DNA from: Minisyncoccota bacterium
GTDB lineage: Bacteria > Patescibacteriota > Minisyncoccia > UBA6257 > 2-01-FULL-56-20
NCBI GenBank assembly: GCA_031291905.1
Contig: JARLIC010000149.1
Coordinates: 1 to 19,221, forward strand
Reading direction: 5' to 3'
DNA: 19,221 nucleotides
Positions 8,237-13,901 of the stretch are shown piece by piece; the stretch's first letter is position 1, and each line of letters begins with the position of its first letter. The translations under genes and the position numbers were made by a program. The notes below the pieces were generated by a model that did no database searches, was not told the origin of the DNA, and was given only the letters and a program-made list of their open reading frames with translations.

Positions 8237-8830
8237 CTACATGTTATCACCAAACCGCGCCCGCATGAACTTGCCGAAACCGTAGATGGCGACGGCGCCG
8301 ATCGCGATCAATCCGACGATGAACATCCATTGCAGGCCCTTGTCGATGGTCACATACAGACCTCCAAGGAAGTATCCGGCGCCGATCAGGATGCCGCTCC
8401 ATACGAACTGTCCGAGGAAATTGATCAGCATATATTTTTTGAACGACACCCGCGCCGCGCCGGCGGCCATGAGCGTCCATATCGCGAACCCGAATCCCAT
8501 GGTGATCTTGGAGAGGAAAAGGATCTTCGCCTGGTGCTCTTTAAAGAATCCCTCGGCGTGTTCGACCCCCTCCGGGGTGATGCTGAAGAAGCGTCCGAAT
8601 CTTTCGATGAAGCGCCGTCCGCCGAACCGGCCGAACGAGTACCAAATCGCGTCGCCGGCAAAGTCGCCGGCCGAGAGCAGGAGATAGATCGGCCAGAAGC
8701 TGAAGAATCCGGCGCGGATGAGCGTGCCCGCAACGAGCATGGCGATCGGCCCTTCGACGAGCGCGAGGGGGAAAGCGATAGGATAGCGATAGGCGAGGAG
8801 CCATGCGACGATGGGGGAAGCCTGTGGCAT
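8237..8830 (-). CDS. DedA-like (VTT domain) membrane protein
   Basis: A 197-residue inner-membrane protein of the DedA/VTT family; family members move undecaprenyl-phosphate or phospholipid between leaflets. It shows the early hydrophobic hairpin with a central Glu (PIAFPLALVEGPIAMLVAG), the SFGRFGGRRFIERFGRFF loop and the later GAARVSFKKYMLINFLGQFVW segment. The usual Arg-rich RFxPxxR motif is replaced by LSKITMGFGFAIW, so it is a divergent member. I place the start at the ATG at 8830 because a minus-strand TATAAT ends 7 nt before it; an ATG at 8839 would lie inside that box. It heads a minus-strand run with the GT2 genes and diverges from a lipid phosphatase gene. Confidence 0.82.
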   Translation of the reverse strand: MPQASPIVAWLLAYRYPIAFPLALVEGPIAMLVAGTLIRAGFFSFWPIYLLLSAGDFAGDAIWYSFGRFGGRRFIERFGRFFSITPEGVEHAEGFFKEHQAKILFLSKITMGFGFAIWTLMAAGAARVSFKKYMLINFLGQFVWSGILIGAGYFLGGLYVTIDKGLQWMFIVGLIAIGAVAIYGFGKFMRARFGDNM

Positions 8831-8837
8831 ATGGTCC

Positions 8838-8854
8838 ATTATATACCGTATAAT
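8838..8854. promoter_or_regulatory. Back-to-back divergent -10 boxes
   Basis: The sequence reads ATTATA-TACCG-TATAAT. The left half is a minus-strand TATAAT (8843-8838), 7 nt before the DedA-like ATG at 8830. The right half is a plus-strand TATAAT (8849-8854), 6 nt before the ATG at 8861. Only 30 bp separate the two start codons, so both mRNAs would be leaderless. The two polymerase footprints must overlap. No good -35 box is visible for either. Confidence 0.6.
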
Positions 8855-8860
8855 GTGTTC

Positions 8861-9565
8861 ATGCCCGACCCGTTTCGTCACTACAAAATAGGGTATTGGA
8901 CCCCCGCAAGGAAGAATTCGATGTACCTCGGCATCGTGTTGATCGGGATCAGTCTCCTAATCCAGATCACGCTCGGGCACTATTCCTCGGGATGGGCCGC
9001 CTCGTCCGCACCCGCGCACGATATCTTCCTCGACAACCTGCCCGTGTTCGATCTCGGCGGCATCATCGTGTTCGGCGCGATCACGCTTTGGGTCGCCGCG
9101 TGGCTTCTGCTTATCTATGAGCCGAAATATCTCATCTTCGGCACCAAGGCCATCGCACTCTTCATTATTTCCCGTGCATTCTTCATGAGCCTCACCCACA
9201 TCGGCGCCTACCCTGTGAACGCGGCGCCGGGGCCGGACAACGCCGGGTTCAGCCTTTATCACATGCTTACCTTCCAGGGCAACTTCTTCTACTCGGGACA
9301 CACCGCGTTCCCGTTCCTACTCGCGCTCATCTTCTGGGACCGCGTGCTTCTGAGGAGGTTCTTCCTCGTGCTCACATTCTTCTTCGGCGCAACCATGCTC
9401 CTTGCCCACGTCCATTACTCCATCGACGTGTTCGCGGCGCCGTTCATCGTATACGGCATTTACACGATCACCGCCAAAGTGTTCCCCGCCGATTACGCGC
9501 TTTTGCCGCATGCGCACGCACGGGCCGCATTGCCGTTGTCCACAGCGGTGGTACCGGAAGAATAG
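8861..9565 (+). CDS. PAP2_C-type lipid phosphatase (sphingomyelin synthase-related)
   Basis: A 234-residue membrane protein with about six helices. The active-site pattern is SGHT at residues 145-148 and HVHYSIDV at 183-190, which supply the catalytic His and the His-Asp pair of PAP2-like enzymes. An upstream ISRAFFMSLTHIGAYPV segment fits the PAP2_C subfamily, which includes sphingomyelin synthases. In a bacterium it is more likely to dephosphorylate or transfer lipid phosphates, for instance recycling undecaprenyl-pyrophosphate left by the neighbouring glycan pathway; this is inference. The ATG at 8861 is chosen because TATAAT ends 6 nt upstream. The in-frame sequence farther upstream is antisense to the DedA-like gene and not coding. 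Confidence 0.82.
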   Translation: MPDPFRHYKIGYWTPARKNSMYLGIVLIGISLLIQITLGHYSSGWAASSAPAHDIFLDNLPVFDLGGIIVFGAITLWVAAWLLLIYEPKYLIFGTKAIALFIISRAFFMSLTHIGAYPVNAAPGPDNAGFSLYHMLTFQGNFFYSGHTAFPFLLALIFWDRVLLRRFFLVLTFFFGATMLLAHVHYSIDVFAAPFIVYGIYTITAKVFPADYALLPHAHARAALPLSTAVVPEE

Positions 9566-9568
9566 GTT

Positions 9569-9584
9569 TGGTATAATAAGTGAC
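9569..9584 (+). promoter_or_regulatory. Extended -10 box, likely leaderless promoter
   Basis: TGGTATAAT (9569-9577) is an extended -10 element. Seven bases follow before the ATG at 9585, so translation would start at about the first base of the mRNA. No convincing -35 is present, as expected for an extended -10 promoter. Confidence 0.6.
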
Positions 9585-10433
9585 ATGGAAAACAACCAAA
9601 AAGAAAAAAGGGAAGAAGAAAAAGTAGGGGACGTGACCTTCGTTACGGTCGAGGAAAATAGTTCCGCGTCATTGTCCGCATCCACCGGAAAGGATCGCGT
9701 GTTGCCGATCAGCATCCTTGTCGCCGCGGTCATGATCGCGGGCGCGCTCGTGTTCGCCACCATCTATAAAGGAGGAGGCACGGGCGCAGGGGCGGCGGCT
9801 TTGCAGAACGGAGGAGCGGGTACCGCGCAGGCACCGGCGGCCTCCACCACGGCGATCTTCGCGCTCGGCTCGCGCGACGCTATCCTCGGCAACGCGGATG
9901 CGCCCGTCACGGTGATCGAATACGGCGATTATCAATGCCCGTATTGCGCGCAGTATTTCTCGACGATCGAGCCGATCATCGTCAAGAATTATGTGAATAC
10001 CGGCAAGGTCAAGATGGTGTTCAGGGACTTCCCGTTCCTCGGCCCCGAATCGACCGCGTCCGCGGGCGCCGCACAATGTGCGGAAGATCAGAATAAGCTC
10101 TGGGCGTATCATGACGCGCTTTACAACGCGAAGCTTGCGAGCGATGCCAAGGGCGGTACCGAGAACGACGGTTCGCTCAATAGGGCGCTGTTCATGAGCA
10201 TTGCGACCAAAGTGGGACTGAACACTTCGACGTTCGCGGATTGCATCGACAACAACAAGGATGCGGGTATCGTTGCGCAGGAGAAGGTGGATGCTTCCGC
10301 GGGGGGCGTGAATTCGACCCCGGCCACGGTGGTGAATGGTGTTTTGGTGGTGGACGCGAACGGCGACAGCGTGGGAAGCAACTCCACGGCGGTGTTGAAT
10401 GCCATTGCGGCAGCCGCCGGGGGTGCAAAATAG
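9585..10433 (+). CDS. Membrane-anchored DsbA-family thiol-disulfide oxidoreductase
   Basis: A 282-residue protein with a charged cytoplasmic tail (1-38), one membrane helix (about 39-61), a flexible Gly/Ala/Thr linker (62-90) and a DsbA-like thioredoxin-fold domain outside. The active site CPYC is at 118-121 in YGDYQCPYCAQYF. FRDFPFLGPES and the cis-Pro loop NSTPATVVNG match the DsbA_4/BdbD group. Two more cysteines (AAQCAEDQ and FADCIDNN) may form a second disulfide. It would oxidise or isomerise disulfides in exported proteins. No DsbB or VKOR partner is seen in the window. The start is the ATG after the TATAAT box; the frame open upstream belongs to antisense or intergenic sequence. Confidence 0.9.
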   Translation: MENNQKEKREEEKVGDVTFVTVEENSSASLSASTGKDRVLPISILVAAVMIAGALVFATIYKGGGTGAGAAALQNGGAGTAQAPAASTTAIFALGSRDAILGNADAPVTVIEYGDYQCPYCAQYFSTIEPIIVKNYVNTGKVKMVFRDFPFLGPESTASAGAAQCAEDQNKLWAYHDALYNAKLASDAKGGTENDGSLNRALFMSIATKVGLNTSTFADCIDNNKDAGIVAQEKVDASAGGVNSTPATVVNGVLVVDANGDSVGSNSTAVLNAIAAAAGGAK

Positions 10434-10463
10434 GCCATAAAACGGGCGGTAATGCGGGGCGGT

Positions 10464-10498
10464 TTGACTTCGATTATCGCGGCTTTTAGAATGGAACA
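10464..10498 (+). promoter_or_regulatory. Near-consensus leaderless promoter (-35/-10)
   Basis: TTGACT (10464-10469), a 17-bp spacer, then TAGAAT (10487-10492), then 6 bases before the GTG at 10499. This is the best-formed promoter of the window placed directly against a start codon. It supports GTG as the start, since the nearby ATG at 10491 is followed by a stop after three codons. Confidence 0.65.
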
Positions 10499-10750
10499 GT
10501 GATAGAGAATTGGATCGAACTTTTCATCGGAGCACTGGTACTGGTCTCCCCGTGGATCCTCGGCTTTGCGGACGTCTCGCTTGCCCGGTGGCTGAATATG
10601 ATCTGCGGCGCGGTGCTCGTGCTGGTGAACGTATGGATGATCTACGGGAAGGATCCCGGAACGGTCGTCGAGCGGGGGGCGGCTGCGCCGGAAAAGGCCC
10701 CCCAGCGGAAACAAAAAAGCGTGCGGCATGTAGTAAGTGATATAAAATAA
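10499..10750 (+). CDS. Small SPW-repeat membrane protein
   Basis: An 83-residue protein with two hydrophobic helices (about residues 5-24 and 30-48) and a basic, Pro/Ala-rich cytoplasmic tail. The segment LVSPWILGFADVSLARWLNMICGAVLVLVNVWM matches the SPW repeat family, small membrane proteins of unknown function named for the Ser-Pro-Trp motif. The GTG start is set by the promoter immediately upstream. It lies between the DsbA-like gene and the glutaredoxin-reductase pair. It has a single Cys and so cannot act as a DsbB-like oxidase alone. Function unknown. Confidence 0.7.
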   Translation: MIENWIELFIGALVLVSPWILGFADVSLARWLNMICGAVLVLVNVWMIYGKDPGTVVERGAAAPEKAPQRKQKSVRHVVSDIK

Positions 10751-10796
10751 AAAGTCGAGCGGTCTTTAATAAAATTTTAATAAAAGCCATACTTTT

Positions 10797-11039
10797 ATGT
10801 CCCACGTGACCATTTACAGCACTCCGTCCTGCGTATACTGCAAGATGGCGAAGGAGTTCTTTGCAAAGAACGGTGTCCAATACGAGGAGTTCAATGTTGG
10901 AAGCGATCTCAAGGCGCGCGAGGATATGGTGGCGAAGTCCCACCAGCTCGGCGTGCCCGTCATCGATATCGACGGCAATATTGTCATCGGATTCGATCAG
11001 AAGAACCTCGAGACGCTTCTCGGCCTCGGTGTAAAATAA
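10797..11039 (+). CDS. Glutaredoxin-family protein
   Basis: An 80-residue thioredoxin-fold protein. The active site CVYC is at residues 12-15 in YSTPSCVYCKMAKEFF, the cis-Pro loop is GVPVID (Pro at 54) and the C-terminal part (IVIGFDQKNLETLLG) has the usual glutaredoxin Gly and acidic pattern. It would pass electrons to disulfide substrates in the cytoplasm. The reductase gene starts 2 nt after its stop, so that flavoenzyme, rather than glutathione, is the likely electron source; this is inferred from gene order. The 46-bp upstream gap is very AT-rich (a near-tandem TTTAATAAAA) and has no clear -10 at leaderless distance. Confidence 0.9.
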   Translation: MSHVTIYSTPSCVYCKMAKEFFAKNGVQYEEFNVGSDLKAREDMVAKSHQLGVPVIDIDGNIVIGFDQKNLETLLGLGVK

Positions 11040-11041
11040 TA

Positions 11042-11974
11042 ATGTACGACCTTATCATCATCGGCGGCGGGCCGGGCGGTGTTGCCGCCGGCGTGTATGC
11101 CGCGCGAAAGAAGATGCGGACCGCACTCGTCACCGGGGATTTCGGCGGACAGTCCGTCGTCTCCGCGGGGATCGAGAACTGGATCGGCACGAAGACCATC
11201 TCCGGCTTCGACCTTGCGAAGTCGCTCGAGGAGCATTTGCGCGCGCAGAAGGATATAGAGATATTCACGGGCGAACTCGTGACCGCGGTCACAAAGAAGG
11301 AGGACGGCACATTTTCAATGACCACGAAGAGCGGCAAGGTTTTGGATGCGAAGAATATAATCCTTGCTTCGGGCAGTCGCCGCAAGCGGCTCGGTATTCC
11401 CGGCGAGGACCGGTTGGACGGCAAGGGCGTGGTGTTCTGCACCACGTGCGATGCGCCACTCTTCGGCGGGCAGGACGTGGCGGTGGTGGGCGGGGCGAAC
11501 AGCGCGCTCGAATCGGTGCTCGATCTTATCCCTTACGCGAAGAAGATATATCTGCTTGTGCGCGGCGACGCGCTGAAGGGCGATCCCGTCACGCAGGACA
11601 AGGTGAAGACCCATCCGCAGGTGGAGGTCGTCTTCGGTGCGGTGCCGCAGGAGATTACGGGCGATGCCTTCGTAAACGGCATTCGCTATCAGGATAAAGG
11701 CAAAGTCGGCACGCCGGACGAAACAAAGACGCTCGCGGTGACGGGCGTGTTCGTCGAGGTCGGTCTTCTCCCGAATTCCGATTTTGTGAAGGCTCTCGTG
11801 AAGACCGAGCCGTATGGCCACGTGGTGGTCGATCCGGCCACCCAGCAGACGTCCTGCCCGGGCATTTGGGCCATCGGCGACGTGACGGACACGCTTTACA
11901 AGCAGAACAATATTTCGGTGGGGGAAGGAGTCAAAGCGGCGCTCAACGTGTACGATAAAGTGAAGTTGGGATAA
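11042..11974 (+). CDS. trxB: Thioredoxin reductase-like / AhpF-like flavoprotein reductase
   Basis: A 310-residue FAD and NAD(P)H-dependent disulfide reductase, cytoplasmic. FAD-binding GGGPGG is at 8-13, the redox-active CTTC at 133-136 (in CTTCDAPLF), the dinucleotide fold VVGGANSALES at 148-158, and the C-terminal FAD motif GIWAIGDVTD. The usual TrxB NADPH phosphate-binding HRRxxxR is absent; its place reads LLVRGDALKGDPVTQDKV, closer to AhpF, which prefers NADH. The partner is probably the glutaredoxin encoded 2 nt upstream. The stop codon lies inside a 38-bp inverted repeat. The symbol is given for the family; an AhpF-type electron donor is quite possible. Confidence 0.9.
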   Translation: MYDLIIIGGGPGGVAAGVYAARKKMRTALVTGDFGGQSVVSAGIENWIGTKTISGFDLAKSLEEHLRAQKDIEIFTGELVTAVTKKEDGTFSMTTKSGKVLDAKNIILASGSRRKRLGIPGEDRLDGKGVVFCTTCDAPLFGGQDVAVVGGANSALESVLDLIPYAKKIYLLVRGDALKGDPVTQDKVKTHPQVEVVFGAVPQEITGDAFVNGIRYQDKGKVGTPDETKTLAVTGVFVEVGLLPNSDFVKALVKTEPYGHVVVDPATQQTSCPGIWAIGDVTDTLYKQNNISVGEGVKAALNVYDKVKLG

Positions 11975-12056
11975 CAAAGCAAAGTCCCCTTTATTTCGGA
12001 TCGGGTCGCTACGCTGAAGATCCGAAATAAAGGGGACTTTGCTTTGTTATCCCAAC
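11965..12056. repeat. Perfect 38-bp inverted repeat with 16-nt loop
   Basis: Arms 11965-12002 and 12019-12056 are exact reverse complements; the loop is GGGTCGCTACGCTGAA. The left arm includes the last codons and the stop of the reductase gene; the right arm ends 5 nt before the -10 box of the slipin gene. The transcript would form a very stable hairpin. No U-run follows on either strand, so it is not a standard intrinsic terminator, though it may protect a 3' end or be an RNase III site. Confidence 0.85.
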
Positions 12057-12060
12057 CATC

Positions 12061-12073
12061 TATACTCAAATAC
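12061..12073 (+). promoter_or_regulatory. -10 box, likely leaderless promoter of slipin
   Basis: TATACT (12061-12066) is followed by 7 bases and the ATG at 12074. A weak -35, TTTGCT (12038-12043), lies 17 bp upstream within the right arm of the inverted repeat, so repeat folding in DNA could affect this promoter. Confidence 0.5.
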
Positions 12074-12838
12074 ATGGAAATAATCATCTTTATCGGGGTC
12101 ATCGTCGTCGTAATCCTCCTTTCGGGTATCAAGGTCATCAACGAGTATCAGCGCGCGGTCATCTTCATGCTCGGGCGGCTTACGGGCATCCGCGGTCCGG
12201 GCCTCATCTATGTGGTGCCGGTCTTCGAGCGCATGGTGCGCGTCGAGCTTCGCACGATCACCATGAACATCCCGTCGCAGAAGATCATCACGAAAGACAA
12301 TGTGTCGATCGATATCTCGGCGGTCGCGTACTACCACGTGGTGGATGCCCAGAAATCCGTGGTCGCGATCGAGAACGTGCATGATGCGGTGAACCAGATC
12401 AGTCAGACGACGGTGCGCAATGTGGTCGGCCAGTTCATGCTCGACCAGTTCCTTTCCTCGACGGCGGATATCAACGACCAGATCAAGAACGTGATCGACG
12501 TGCACACGGAGCCGTGGGGCGTGCAGGTGACGGCGGTGGAGATAAAGGATGTCGTCCTGCCGGACAACATGCAGCGTGCGATGGCGAAAGAGGCGGAGGC
12601 CGAGCGCGAACGCCGCGCGAAGATCGTGGCGGCGGAGGGCGAGTTCCAGGCGTCGCAGAAACTTGGCGAGGCGGCGGACATCATTGCATCGCATCCGGTG
12701 GCGCTTCAGCTCCGCACCTTGCAGACGATGGCGGAGATCGCGACCGAAAAGAATTCCACGATCATCTTCCCTGCGCAGTTCATGACGACAGTGAAAGAGG
12801 CGATGGAGACGCTGAGGGGGGACGAGCAGAAGGGATAG
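12074..12838 (+). CDS. Slipin / SPFH-Band 7 (stomatin-like) membrane protein
   Basis: A 254-residue stomatin-type protein that forms ring oligomers on the membrane and organises or regulates membrane proteins. One N-terminal helix (IIIFIGVIVVVILLSG) is followed by the SPFH domain: YQRAVIFMLGRLTGIRGPGL, IPSQKIITKDNVSIDISAVA, WGVQVTAVEIKDVVLP. An Ala/Glu/Arg-rich coiled coil (AKEAEAERERRAKIVAAEGE) comes next. Length and order fit prokaryotic slipins. The ATG at 12074 is chosen over earlier in-frame codons because those fall in the inverted repeat and a -10 box lies 7 nt upstream. Slipin operons often contain a NfeD protease partner; none is seen here. Confidence 0.92.
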   Translation: MEIIIFIGVIVVVILLSGIKVINEYQRAVIFMLGRLTGIRGPGLIYVVPVFERMVRVELRTITMNIPSQKIITKDNVSIDISAVAYYHVVDAQKSVVAIENVHDAVNQISQTTVRNVVGQFMLDQFLSSTADINDQIKNVIDVHTEPWGVQVTAVEIKDVVLPDNMQRAMAKEAEAERERRAKIVAAEGEFQASQKLGEAADIIASHPVALQLRTLQTMAEIATEKNSTIIFPAQFMTTVKEAMETLRGDEQKG

Positions 12839-12842
12839 GAGG
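12837..12842 (+). promoter_or_regulatory. Shine-Dalgarno sequence
   Basis: AGGAGG overlaps the end of the slipin gene's TAG stop. It is the only perfect and usable Shine-Dalgarno motif before a gene start in the window. Its spacing favours the TTG at 12849 (6 nt) or 12852 (9 nt) for the next gene over the TTG at 12843 (0 nt) or ATG at 12867 (24 nt). Confidence 0.5.
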
Positions 12843-12848
12843 TTGAGT

Positions 12849-13538
12849 TTGTTGGCGAAAAAGAATATGGCGCAAAATTTTTCGGAACAACCAAAAAAAG
12901 TCGTAGAAAGCGAGGAACGCCGGGAGTGGCTATCTCGAAAGATTATCGATCTCGAACCCATCGAGGTCGATAGATATCAAAATATCGGCACAAAAGAAGA
13001 CCTTGAAAGCGTGGTTGAGGAGCCATTGCTTTCTGCTTGCCAAGAATTATGGGACAAGAATATTCTTACCGAAGGTGCTGGTGCAAACAGAAAACATTTC
13101 TCGGGTGAGTATGGAATAGCTCCCGCATACATCGAGATCGATTATGATAGGCTCTCAGAAGAAAATAAAGAAATAGCGAAATCTATGGGCATTGTTTCCT
13201 ATAGCGACAACCATAATCACGTCCTGATTGAAATGCCGATGGACCAATCTTCTACAGGGGCAGAAGTGCAAGAAAGAGCGGAAATAATTGCACATCGATT
13301 TGTAAAGCAGCGTTTTCGTCCCGAGACGGAGACGTTAGATGAAATAAAGCGTGCAAATCGTTTTGATCCAAGTATGACCATGGAAGAAATAAGGGAGGAG
13401 TTGGGAGTCGACCCGCACGATGGGTCATTTGGGCCGCAAAGTTTTTATGGAGGATACTGGTCACCCGAAACGCAGTTACTTTATAAGAATGAGGGGCAAT
13501 ACAAAAAGTCATTAGAGGAGGTTGATGAAAAAAAATAA
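12849..13538 (+). CDS. Hypothetical protein, AT-rich
   Basis: About 229 residues; I do not recognise a family. It is soluble, acidic, and without membrane helices or signal peptide. Visible stretches are YIEIDYDRLSEENKEIAKSM, a central SYSDNHNHVLIEMPMD and a helical segment AEVQERAEIIAHRFVKQRF. The C-terminus is rich in Gly, Tyr and acidic residues. The two His of NHNHV and the later AHRF could bind metal, but no catalytic motif is evident. Base composition and codon use (ATA, TTA, AGA) are more AT-rich than neighbours, suggesting transfer. The start is uncertain: TTG 12849 is chosen from spacing to AGGAGG. It follows the slipin by 10 nt and may share its transcript. Confidence 0.6.
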   Translation: MLAKKNMAQNFSEQPKKVVESEERREWLSRKIIDLEPIEVDRYQNIGTKEDLESVVEEPLLSACQELWDKNILTEGAGANRKHFSGEYGIAPAYIEIDYDRLSEENKEIAKSMGIVSYSDNHNHVLIEMPMDQSSTGAEVQERAEIIAHRFVKQRFRPETETLDEIKRANRFDPSMTMEEIREELGVDPHDGSFGPQSFYGGYWSPETQLLYKNEGQYKKSLEEVDEKK

Positions 13539-13660
13539 GAGTCTTTATTTATGGATCGCGAAATACTGATTCAATCGATTTGACGAAGGTTGATTATAAC
13601 CCGAAAGATTAAGAAATCATTAAAGAAGGTTTGACTTTTATTTCAGAGAGAATAATCTAA
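13525..13660 (+). pseudogene. Decayed or frameshifted small gene remnant
   Basis: An ATG at 13525, after GAGGAGG (13515-13521), leads into an eight-A tract. As written the frame ends after 14 codons. Removing one A gives a protein-like reading, MKKIRVFIYGSRNTDSIDLT then KVDYNPKD, a TAA at 13610, then EIIKEGLTFISERII and a stop at 13660. This looks like the beginning of a gene broken by a one-base insertion and a nonsense change, or a homopolymer sequencing error. Alternatively a -1 slip on the A tract would add the same residues to the hypothetical protein that overlaps here. No family recognised. Confidence 0.35.
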
Positions 13661-13712
13661 GGAAGAGACAGGAGTCTGCCGGATGGCGGGCTATTAAATC
13701 CTCTGTTTGTCG

Positions 13713-13750
13713 CATTAACGGCCACTTCGGTGGCCATTAATGTTTTCTTC
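13713..13750 (+). terminator. Hairpin terminator with TTCG loop
   Basis: CATTAA and GGCCAC pair across a TTCG tetraloop with GTGGCC and TTAATG (one C-A mismatch), followed by TTTTCTTC. This is a good intrinsic terminator for plus-strand transcripts from the slipin/hypothetical/remnant group, and it isolates the tRNA downstream. Confidence 0.7.
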
Positions 13751-13800
13751 AGGAATTCTTTATATGGTTTTTGCTATCGTGAACACGCCTGTGGATTTAC

Positions 13801-13877
13801 GGGTCCGTCGTTCATGGCAGTAGGATCCTGTCTTTGACAAACAGGGGAACCGAGTGCAAATCTCGGCGGATCCACCA
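13801..13877 (+). tRNA. Unusual tRNA, anticodon uncertain (TTG, TGA or GAC)
   Basis: A 77-nt cloverleaf with encoded CCA. Acceptor GGGTCCG pairs with CGGATCC with a G3-U70 wobble; discriminator A73. The D-arm is GTTC/GGAT with loop ATGGCAGTA, and the T-arm is CCGAG/CTCGG with loop TGCAAAT. U8, A14, G18, G19, A21, T54, C56, A58 and C61 are conserved, but position 55 is G. The anticodon stem CCTGT/ACAGG encloses nine bases, CTTTGACAA. Canonical spacing gives anticodon TGA with a C31-A39 mismatch and a pyrimidine at 37. TTG (Gln) or GAC (Val) keep U33 and A37 but need two extra loop bases. It has no long variable arm, so normal serine identity is unlikely. It may be a degenerate or specialised tRNA. 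Confidence 0.6.
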
Positions 13878-13901
13878 GGCAACAAGAAACTTATCAAGTT
13901 C

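Noticed and set aside
10765..10796. Leaderless promoter for the glutaredoxin gene
   Set aside because: CATACT lies only 3 nt before the ATG, and other AT-rich hexamers lie 15 nt or more away, so none matches the 6-7 nt rule.
11965..12056. Calling the long inverted repeat an intrinsic terminator
   Set aside because: No T-run follows the stem on either strand; it is kept as a repeat of unknown role.
13801..13877. Calling the odd tRNA a normal tRNA-Ser(TGA), or part of a tmRNA
   Set aside because: It has a five-base variable loop, A73 and a pyrimidine at position 37, unlike serine tRNAs; a complete cloverleaf within 77 nt and no tag-peptide region exclude tmRNA.
13854..13901. Extended N-terminus for the DUF2283 gene
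   Set aside because: It overlaps the tRNA 3' end and adds residues unlike the family; the ATG at 13902 gives the usual family start.
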